In this document: positions 1 to 5,128 of the stretch, piece by piece
Position numbering within the stretch: the stretch's first letter is position 1
Layout of the letters: each line of letters opens with the position of its first letter
Assembly (NCBI GenBank): GCA_003482555.1
Contig: DMYQ01000156.1
Coordinates: 6,963-12,090, forward strand
Source of the DNA: Janthinobacterium sp.
Lineage (GTDB): Bacteria > Pseudomonadota > Gammaproteobacteria > Burkholderiales > Burkholderiaceae_D
Length of the DNA: 5,128 bases
Direction of reading: 5' to 3'
Notes under the pieces: model-generated
What the model saw: only the letters and a program-made list of their open reading frames with translations
What the model was told of the DNA's origin: nothing
Databases searched by the model: none
Program-made: the position numbers and the translations under genes

Positions 1-7
1 TGCTCAT
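1..7 (-). CDS. Start of the next operon gene, 3' part outside window
   Basis: The stop of the preceding gene (TGA, 6-4) lies inside ATGA, giving an ATG at 7-5 followed by AGC. Only Met-Ser can be read. A GGA four bases before the ATG is a weak ribosome-binding site. Four-base ATGA overlaps are common between co-translated genes, and the other junctions here are equally tight. A PilO/GspM/MshJ-like partner would fit after a PilM-PilN-like gene, but no sequence supports that here. Confidence 0.45.
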
Positions 8-1539
8 GGATTCCAGGCCAGGTTGAGGATGAATTTGGCCTTGCCGTCAAGGGTCTCGGTGGCGGCCTTGCCGGCCAGTTTCACGTTCGGGCGCACGTCG
101 AGCGGGGTTTGCTCGATTTCCACGCTCAAATGGGGGTGGCGCGCCAGCTCGCGTATCAATTGCTGCATGCTGCCCAGGGCGCTTCGGTAATCGTTTTGCG
201 ACAGCTTGACCTCGGCTTCCACGCGCAGGGTTTGCCGCGGTTGAACGGGAAAGCCGATCAGCAGCGAAGAAATCGGCGCGGCGGGGCTATTTTCGGCGCG
301 CGGCCGGCCGGCCGGCAAATCGACTTTCCAGTCGAGTTGCAGCAGATTGATTTGCGGCACGCGATCGAGGGCTTCGCTCAAGATTCCCGTCAGCGCCAGC
401 GGCGTCGGCGCCTGCGTCGTCACCAGGTGGTCGATGGTGACGGCCGCTTTCATGTTGCGGGTCTTGTCCACCTGGGGCGGCAACGATGACATGATGCCGT
501 GATAGCGCACGTCGAAGGCGCGCGCCTCGGCCCGCAGCCGGGCGTCGGCGACGGAAGCGTCGACGATGCCCCACAGGTTCGCTCCCACGGTCAGCACGGT
601 GGCGGCGGCCAGCGCGGCGCTGGCGCCGAACAGGGCGATGCGGGCCCGCCACAACTGGTAAAAGCGGGCCCGCGCGCCGAGCGCGTAATGACTGGCGGGC
701 GGATGCCTGGCCAACAGGTTCAGCAGCAATTGGTCGCTCAGGGCGGGCGCGGCGTCCAGGCCGAGGCGCCCGGCCGCCTTTTCCATGGCGATGAAGCGAT
801 AAGTCAGTTCCTGGCCGTCGTGGCAGTGCGGCGCCAGCGCCGCCATCTGCCCCAGCGGCGCCAGGATGACCGCGTGCAGCACGTCGCCCCGTTCCAGCGC
901 GCGCGTGCTGGTCAGGAACTGGTGCGTCTTGGCGGTCTCGCCGGCCAGGTTGACGACGACGCCGTCGCGGTCGATGGCCGGGGTCAGGCGGCTGAAGCGC
1001 AACTGCCCGTCCTGGAAATAGCTTTGCCGCACGCCGCCCGACTGGCGCGTCACCATCAGCAGGTGCTGGTTGAAGATCCGCAAGCCCTGCACCAGTTGCG
1101 CGCCCAGGAAACTGGCCGAATACATGCCGGCCAGGGGAGTGCGAGCCAGTTCCAGGGCCGCCAGCCAGGGCTGCGGCAGGGCGGGATTGGTGAGCGCGGA
1201 AAACAGTACTTGATCGTCGCGCCGGCCGTCTTCGTCGCGGCCCTGGACGCTGGCCATGCGGAAGGGCGTGTCGCGGTATAACTGGGTCAGGCGGCGCAGC
1301 AACAGGGCGCGCCCGGTCTTGCCGCCCACGTGGGGCAGGCTCTGGCGCTGGAAATCCTCTTCGATCAAGTCGGTCAGCAGATAGGCCGGCGTATTGTCGC
1401 GGCTCTCCAGGTAGGCGGCGAACGCTTCCAGGCCGGCGGCGTCGTTGGCGAAGACGTGGCCGGGCCCGAGCTTGCCCTGGTGCCACTGGTAAGCGCACAG
1501 TTGTTCGCTGGTGAGATAAAATAATTGTTTGCGGAACAC
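4..1539 (-). CDS. GspL-like / PilM-PilN-like single-span pilus assembly protein
   Basis: This 511-residue protein has a large N-terminal cytoplasmic region (about 1-300), one hydrophobic helix (about 301-326), a short helical linker (about 327-350) and a periplasmic C-terminal domain ending NLAWNP. The layout is that of GspL, or of PilM (actin-like, cytoplasmic) fused to PilN (one helix plus ferredoxin-like domain). The stretch at about 158-186, with RQSYF, DGQL and FSRL, recalls the strand-turn-strand and SR motif in PilM/GspL/MshI actin-like domains, but I see no clear nucleotide-binding glycine motifs. The C-terminal segment from 437 to the end alternates strand and helix (strand 437-446, helix 449-467, strand 470-476), consistent with a PilN/GspL ferredoxin-like fold. 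Start GTG at 1539 is supported by GAGG 6 nt upstream, 8 nt after mshG. In vibrios mshF follows mshG; this protein does not resemble a small MshF. The likely role is linking motor and platform to the periplasmic alignment complex. This is inferred from architecture and position, not clear homology. Confidence 0.7.
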   Translation of the reverse strand: MFRKQLFYLTSEQLCAYQWHQGKLGPGHVFANDAAGLEAFAAYLESRDNTPAYLLTDLIEEDFQRQSLPHVGGKTGRALLLRRLTQLYRDTPFRMASVQGRDEDGRRDDQVLFSALTNPALPQPWLAALELARTPLAGMYSASFLGAQLVQGLRIFNQHLLMVTRQSGGVRQSYFQDGQLRFSRLTPAIDRDGVVVNLAGETAKTHQFLTSTRALERGDVLHAVILAPLGQMAALAPHCHDGQELTYRFIAMEKAAGRLGLDAAPALSDQLLLNLLARHPPASHYALGARARFYQLWRARIALFGASAALAAATVLTVGANLWGIVDASVADARLRAEARAFDVRYHGIMSSLPPQVDKTRNMKAAVTIDHLVTTQAPTPLALTGILSEALDRVPQINLLQLDWKVDLPAGRPRAENSPAAPISSLLIGFPVQPRQTLRVEAEVKLSQNDYRSALGSMQQLIRELARHPHLSVEIEQTPLDVRPNVKLAGKAATETLDGKAKFILNLAWNP

Positions 1540-1545
1540 TGTCGG

Positions 1546-1549
1546 CCTC
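1546..1549 (-). promoter_or_regulatory. Shine-Dalgarno GAGG for the GTG-started GspL-like gene
   Basis: On the minus strand the sequence reads TGAGGCCGACAGTG: GAGG sits 6 nt before the GTG at 1539. Two bases of the ribosome-binding site belong to the mshG stop codon TGA. This is the clearest ribosome-binding site in the window, and it decides the start of the downstream gene despite the non-ATG codon. Confidence 0.7.
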
Positions 1550-2753
1550 AGGTTTTGATCTTGCTGATCGTGTCGTAGATCGGCCCCAGCACCGACAACA
1601 TGATCCAGCCCAGCAGCAGGCCGAGGATGACGGTCATGGCCGGCTCTATCATGGCCTGCACCTTCTCTATCATTTCCTTGACTTCGCGGTTATAGAAATA
1701 GCTGACGTTGCGCAGGGCCGCGTCGAGCGAGCCGGTGGCTTCGCCCACCTTGAGCATGCGGATCACCAGCGGTGGGAAGATGCCGGTGTTCTGGAACGCG
1801 GCCGTCACGCCCTGGCCCTCGGAAATGAGCTGGGCGGCGCGGCGCAGGCCGGCGGCCACGACGCGGTTGCCGACGATGCCCTCGGAGAGGCGAATGCATT
1901 CGAGGATGGTGATGCCTGACGCGTACATCAGGGCGAAAAAGGTGGCGAAGCGGGCCAGGATGATCTTGTGCAGCACCGGCCCCACCATCCACACGCGCAG
2001 CTTGAAGCCGTCGAAGGCGTAGCGGGCGGCGCCGCCGCGGCTGATCGCCGCGCGGGCGCCAAAAAAGCCGGCCAGCGGCAGCGCCAGCAGCACGTACCAG
2101 TAATCGATGAAGATGCCGGAGACGAAAATGAGGGCCTTGGTGTGGAAGGGCAGTTCGCCGCCCATGTTGCGGATGAAGGCGGTCAGTTGCGGCACCAGGT
2201 AAATCATCAGGAAAAACGTCACCGCCGTCACGACCAGGCCCACCACCAGCGGATACATGATGATTTTCTTGGTTTGCGCGGCCAGTTCGTCTTGCCACTT
2301 CAAGCTGTCGGACAGGTTCTTGAACACTTCCGCGATCTTGCCGCTGTGCTCGCCCGCCGTGATCAGGCTGGTGAAGGTGGCGTCGAAGATGTCGGGGTGG
2401 GCGGCCAGGGCGCCCGACAGTTGCAAGCCGCCCTCTATGCTTTCGATTAATTCCGTCACCACTTCGCGAAAACGCGGGTGGTCGAGGCTGTCGCGCAAAT
2501 CGTTCAAGCCTTCCAGGATGGGCACGCCGGCCCCCGTCAACTGCTCCATGTGGAAGCAAAAATTGATCAAGTCGGCGCGCCGCACCACCCGCTTGCCCAG
2601 CAAGACCATGCGCTGGCCGGAGACGTGGAAGTCGATCAAGTCGAGCTGCATGCGGTGCAGGCGCAGCTCCAGGTCGGGCACGTTGGCCGCGTCCATATTG
2701 CCGGGGATCAGGTGGCCGGCGCCATCCATCGCGCGGTAGGCGTAGAGCGGCAT
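1548..2753 (-). CDS. mshG: MshG-like inner-membrane platform protein (GspF/PilC family)
   Basis: This 401-residue polytopic protein is the likely inner-membrane platform on which MshE acts to assemble pilin. It begins MPLYAYRAMD, the usual start of GspF/PilC proteins, and its length is normal for the family. Two T2SSF domains are visible: about 64-187 and about 267-390. Each holds the GE-x-(S/T)-G signature (GEHSGKI at 134-140, GEATGSLD at 337-344). Hydrophobic segments lie at about 166-190, 206-233 and 372-393, and the last follows the family's Ile-Glu-Pro (369-371) before LGWIMLSVLGPIYDTI. The ATG at 2753 overlaps the mshE stop by one base (TGATG), so translation is probably coupled to mshE. 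The frame is open upstream for about another 115 codons, but that part is an off-frame, Arg/Gly-rich reading of mshE and was not included. Nothing looks truncated. PilC or GspF itself is the alternative; operon context favours MshG. Confidence 0.9.
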   Translation of the reverse strand: MPLYAYRAMDGAGHLIPGNMDAANVPDLELRLHRMQLDLIDFHVSGQRMVLLGKRVVRRADLINFCFHMEQLTGAGVPILEGLNDLRDSLDHPRFREVVTELIESIEGGLQLSGALAAHPDIFDATFTSLITAGEHSGKIAEVFKNLSDSLKWQDELAAQTKKIIMYPLVVGLVVTAVTFFLMIYLVPQLTAFIRNMGGELPFHTKALIFVSGIFIDYWYVLLALPLAGFFGARAAISRGGAARYAFDGFKLRVWMVGPVLHKIILARFATFFALMYASGITILECIRLSEGIVGNRVVAAGLRRAAQLISEGQGVTAAFQNTGIFPPLVIRMLKVGEATGSLDAALRNVSYFYNREVKEMIEKVQAMIEPAMTVILGLLLGWIMLSVLGPIYDTISKIKT

Positions 2754-2755
2754 CA
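2751..2755 (-). promoter_or_regulatory. TGATG stop-start overlap between mshE and mshG
   Basis: The mshE stop TGA (2755-2753) and the mshG start ATG (2753-2751) share one base. Only a short GAG lies just before the start inside mshE, so reinitiation by ribosomes finishing mshE is a likely route to mshG translation. Coupling would suit a motor and platform needed in fixed ratio; this is inference from the overlap. Confidence 0.7.
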
Positions 2756-4456
2756 GCTCAGGCGCCCCGTCAGGTCGACCACGCGGCCCACTTCTTCCAG
2801 CGTGGTCAAGCCCTCGCGCACGCGCCGCACGCCGTCGTCGACCAGGGACAGGAAGCCGCCCGCGGCGGCCGCCTTTTTCAATTCGCGCGAGGTGGCCCGG
2901 CGCGCCATCAACTCGTCGAGTTCCGGCGTCATCTTCAACAGTTCGATGATCGCCATGCGGCCCTTGTAGCCGTGGTGGGAACAGCGATCGCAGCCGACGG
3001 CCCGGTAAATGCGCACCTCGGGGGCGTCGGCGGCCAGGCCCAGCAGGCGGCGCTCGATGGCGTCGGCCGGACCGGCCTGGCGGCAGTGCGGGCACAGTTT
3101 ACGCACCAGGCGCTGGGCGATGATGCCGATGATATTGCCGGCCATGATATCGGGCAAGATGCCGATGTCGAGCAAGCGCGAAGCCGAGCCGATGGCGGAA
3201 TTGGTGTGCAGGGTCGAATACACCTGGTGGCCCGTCATGGCCGCCGAAAACGCCATTTCCGCCGTTTCCTTGTCGCGGATCTCGCCCACCAGGATGATGT
3301 CGGGATCTTGCCGCATCATGGAACGGATGCCGTCGGCGAAGCCCATCTTGGCCGATTCGTTGACCGAGGTCTGGCGTATCATATTCATCGGATACTCGAC
3401 CGGATCTTCCAAGGTCATGATGTTGACGCTCTCGGTATTGATGTGATTCAAGATCGAATACAGGGTGGTGGTCTTGCCGCTGCCGGTGGGGCCGGTGACC
3501 AGGATCACGCCGTCCGGACGGGCGATCATCAGCTTGAGCAAATTGAGTTCGGTCTCGGCCAGGCCCAGGGCTTCCAGCGGGACGATGCCTTTTTGCCGGT
3601 CGAGCACGCGCAGCACGAAGTTTTCGCCGTGCGTGGTCGGCTGGGCCGAGGCGCGGAAGTCGATCTGGCGCCCGGAAAACTTGATCGAGATGCGCCCGTC
3701 CTGGGGCGCCCGGGTCTCGGCGATGTTCATATTGCTGATCACCTTCAGGCGCACGGCCATCGCCGGCCAGTAGGATTTGTGCAGGCTGCGGATCTGGCGC
3801 AAGATGCCGTCGATGCGGTAGCGGATGCGCAGGAAGGACTGTTCCGGCTCGAAGTGGATGTCGGAGGCGCTGTTTTGCACGGCGTCGGCCAGCAGCGCGT
3901 CGATCAGGCGCACCATCGGCTGGCTGTACTCGTCGGAGACCGTGCCCAGGCTCTGGTAATTGACTTCGCCCGTCTCGATTTCCAGCAAGATGCCGTCGAT
4001 CGACAGCTCGAAGCCGTAGTACTGGTCGATGGCGCGCGAGATATCGGACTCGTTCGCCAGCAGGGGCGTGATGGTGATGCCCTTGACCAGCATGGCGCTG
4101 ATCTGGTCGAGGGCGACGATGTTGCTGGTGTCGGCCATGGCCAGGATCAGGTTGTCCTTGTCCCTTTCGTAGACGATGGGGAAGACGCGGTAGCGCTTTG
4201 CCGTTTCCTTGGGGATCAGCTTGAGGGAAATGGCGTCCACCACCAGGCTGCTCAAGTCGGCGCTCTGCTGGTTCAGGTTTTCGCTGAGCGCTTCGCGCAC
4301 GGTCGCTTCCGTGACGAAACCCAGCGTGACGAGCAGCTTGCCCAGCAACTCGTTATTCTGCCTTTGCTCGATCAGGGCGATGCGCAACTGGTCTTCGCTG
4401 ATGACGCCTTTCTGTATCAGCAGTTTGCCGAGCGGGAGTTTGACTTGTTCGGACAT
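2753..4456 (-). CDS. mshE: MshE-like pilus assembly ATPase (GspE/PilB family) with MshEN domain
   Basis: This 567-residue cytoplasmic ATPase would power pilus extension by driving the MshG platform. The N-terminus carries an MshEN domain: two 24-residue repeats at 8-31 and 37-60 with a 5-residue spacer, as in the c-di-GMP-binding module of Vibrio cholerae MshE. The first position is Pro8 and Leu37 instead of the consensus Arg. The rest of the MshEN/T2SSE N-terminal domain runs to about 145. The ATPase region (about 180-450) has the N2-type segment SDIHFEPEQSFLRIRYRIDG (198-217), Walker A GPTGSGKT (322-329, Lys328), Asp box TLEDPVEYP (348-356), Walker B DPDIILVGE (384-392, Glu392) and His box with His410 and His417. 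A CxxC pair (455/458 and 489/492) forms the zinc-binding site of this family. All motor residues look intact. ATG at 4456 gives a natural MshEN start; the upstream gap is 6 nt with only a weak AAGAAG purine run. GspE or PilB are alternatives, but the neighbours favour MshE. Confidence 0.9.
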   Translation of the reverse strand: MSEQVKLPLGKLLIQKGVISEDQLRIALIEQRQNNELLGKLLVTLGFVTEATVREALSENLNQQSADLSSLVVDAISLKLIPKETAKRYRVFPIVYERDKDNLILAMADTSNIVALDQISAMLVKGITITPLLANESDISRAIDQYYGFELSIDGILLEIETGEVNYQSLGTVSDEYSQPMVRLIDALLADAVQNSASDIHFEPEQSFLRIRYRIDGILRQIRSLHKSYWPAMAVRLKVISNMNIAETRAPQDGRISIKFSGRQIDFRASAQPTTHGENFVLRVLDRQKGIVPLEALGLAETELNLLKLMIARPDGVILVTGPTGSGKTTTLYSILNHINTESVNIMTLEDPVEYPMNMIRQTSVNESAKMGFADGIRSMMRQDPDIILVGEIRDKETAEMAFSAAMTGHQVYSTLHTNSAIGSASRLLDIGILPDIMAGNIIGIIAQRLVRKLCPHCRQAGPADAIERRLLGLAADAPEVRIYRAVGCDRCSHHGYKGRMAIIELLKMTPELDELMARRATSRELKKAAAAGGFLSLVDDGVRRVREGLTTLEEVGRVVDLTGRLS

Positions 4457-4462
4457 GGCTTC

Positions 4463-5128
4463 TTATTCGGTGTGGACGGGCGCGGCCGCGGCGGGGCTTG
4501 GACTTGGGGCCGGGGCCGGGCGGGCTGCGGCCGTGGCCGCGCTCAGCTCGCGCATGCGCTTGTGCACGGCGTCGCGGCTGAAGTCGCCGGGATTGTTTTG
4601 CGCCAGCGCCAGGGCGCGCTGATAATAGCTCAGCGCCAGTTTGCCCTGGTTCAGGCGATCCAGGCCGACGGCCAGGTTGAAGGCGTAGTCGGCATTCTCG
4701 GGTGTGGCGCCGAAAGCGCGGAAAAACATTTGCTGGGCTTCCTGCCAGCGCGCCTGCTTGGCGTACAGATTGCCCAGTGCGAACAACACCGGGCCGGCCT
4801 CGGGCCCGCGCTGCAAGATGGCTTTCAGGCGCGCCTCGCTTTGCACCGGGTCGCCCTGGCGCACGCCGATCAAGCCGGCCAGCGCATCGGCGTCGTTGGG
4901 GTCGAGTTCCAGCAGGCGCAGGTAATACGAGGCCGCCGCCGGCCCCTGGTTGTCGCGCACCGCGACGGCGGCCAGGCCGAGCAGGGCGTCGCGGTTGTTC
5001 GGGTCCTGGCTGGCCACGGCTTCATACTGGTGCCGCGCGGCGGTCGAGTCGCCGGCGCTGAAAGCCTGGTAGGCGCTTTGCAGGGTGGGATTGACGCGCG
5101 GCGCGACGCTGCTGCGCACTACCTTGAT
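4463..5128 (-). CDS. mshN: MshN-like TPR protein of the MSHA pilus system, 5' end outside window
   Basis: The frame is open to the window edge, so 221 C-terminal residues are present and the N-terminus is missing. The first possible start in the window, a GTG at 5119, is preceded by in-frame sense codons (Ile-Lys-Val) and is probably internal. Counting from the first codon, about five TPR-like helical pairs follow one another: roughly 13-45, 46-79, 80-111, 112-145 and 146-178. They show the typical Ala/Gly/Leu spacing and DPN-type turns (DPNN at 42-45, DPND at 76-79). An Ala/Pro-rich tail (196-221) ends the protein. MshN proteins of vibrios have an N-terminal membrane anchor followed by periplasmic TPRs; the anchor would lie upstream of this window. 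The assignment to MshN rests on the TPR architecture and on its place 6 nt before mshE, as in vibrio msh loci. The role (protein-protein contacts in pilus assembly) is inferred. Another pilus-associated TPR protein is the alternative. Confidence 0.75.
   Translation of the reverse strand: MKVVRSSVAPRVNPTLQSAYQAFSAGDSTAARHQYEAVASQDPNNRDALLGLAAVAVRDNQGPAAASYYLRLLELDPNDADALAGLIGVRQGDPVQSEARLKAILQRGPEAGPVLFALGNLYAKQARWQEAQQMFFRAFGATPENADYAFNLAVGLDRLNQGKLALSYYQRALALAQNNPGDFSRDAVHKRMRELSAATAAARPAPAPSPSPAAAAPVHTE
4466..4543 (-). repeat. Low-complexity Ala/Pro/Ser-coding tail of the TPR gene
   Basis: The last 26 codons of the TPR gene encode almost only Ala, Pro and Ser (for example RPAPAPSPSPAAAAP) before a terminal VHTE. 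The DNA is very GC-rich with short near-repeats. It is probably a flexible, poorly conserved tail and no specific function can be assigned. Confidence 0.6.

Noticed and set aside
499..1281. Plus-strand open frame of 260 codons antisense to the GspL-like gene
   Set aside because: Gln/Arg/Ala/Gly-rich translation, no recognisable domain, fully opposite a better-supported gene. It is a shadow of third-position GC bias.
287..1498. Open frame of 403 codons on the minus strand inside the GspL-like gene
   Set aside because: Its translation is dominated by Arg, Pro, Gly and Ala with no hydrophobic core, the usual look of an off-frame reading of GC-rich DNA. The overlapping frame has a good ribosome-binding site, a membrane helix and a sensible fold pattern.
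1690..2559. Minus-strand open frame of 289 codons within mshG
   Set aside because: Arg/Pro/His-rich, off-frame to a clear GspF-family protein.
2478..2969. Plus-strand open frame of 163 codons opposite the mshE-mshG junction
   Set aside because: It spans the boundary of two clear minus-strand genes, has no recognisable domain and shows shadow-type composition.
2754..3095. Upstream extension of the mshG frame by about 115 codons
   Set aside because: It overlaps conserved mshE C-terminal coding sequence in another frame and reads as Arg/Gly-rich noise. MPLYAYRAMD at 2753 is the normal family start.
2753..4456. Reading the ATPase as PilB or GspE of a standard type IVa pilus or type II secretion system
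   Set aside because: The core motor motifs cannot separate these, but the TPR gene directly upstream, the directly coupled platform gene and the tandem MshEN repeats fit an MSHA-type cluster better. No pilD, or gspD/gspG-type gene, is in the window. This is a preference, not proof.
1..5128. An undescribed defence, mobile or regulatory system
   Set aside because: Almost every base is accounted for by four collinear pilus-assembly genes. No repeats, inverted ends, integrase or transposase motifs, RNA structures or composition breaks were seen.

Overview
The window is one compact stretch of a minus-strand operon for a type IV pilus / type II secretion-like machine. It reads from right to left. 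Overall GC is high, with strongly G/C-biased third codon positions. The gene content and order (periplasmic TPR protein, GspE/PilB-type ATPase, GspF/PilC-type platform protein) match the mshN-mshE-mshG core of MSHA (mannose-sensitive haemagglutinin) pilus loci. The protein sequences look most like those of Burkholderiales, perhaps Oxalobacteraceae such as Janthinobacterium, Massilia or Duganella. That assignment is an inference from family resemblance and composition, not a search result.

Layout in transcription order: (1) 5128-4463, the C-terminal part of an MshN-like TPR protein, whose 5' end lies outside the window; (2) 4456-2753, MshE-like assembly ATPase with an N-terminal MshEN domain and a complete AAA-type motor; (3) 2753-1548, MshG-like inner-membrane platform protein; (4) 1539-4, a 511-residue GTG-initiated protein with one central membrane helix, whose layout resembles GspL or a PilM-PilN fusion; (5) 7-1, only the ATG start of a further gene that overlaps the previous stop as ATGA. 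Gaps are 6 nt, a 1-nt overlap, 8 nt and a 4-nt overlap, so the genes are almost certainly co-transcribed and partly translationally coupled. No promoter, terminator, RNA gene, mobile element or CRISPR is visible, and no gene-free stretch exceeds 10 nt.

Functionally, MshE would hydrolyse ATP in the cytoplasm and drive MshG in the inner membrane to add pilin subunits. The 511-residue protein probably belongs to the alignment subcomplex linking motor and platform to the periplasm, and the TPR protein probably acts on the periplasmic side.

This is a recognisable system rather than a new one. The two points most worth a second look are the c-di-GMP-binding MshEN repeats of the ATPase, which lack the consensus first arginine in both copies, and the GspL-like protein sitting where vibrios carry mshF.
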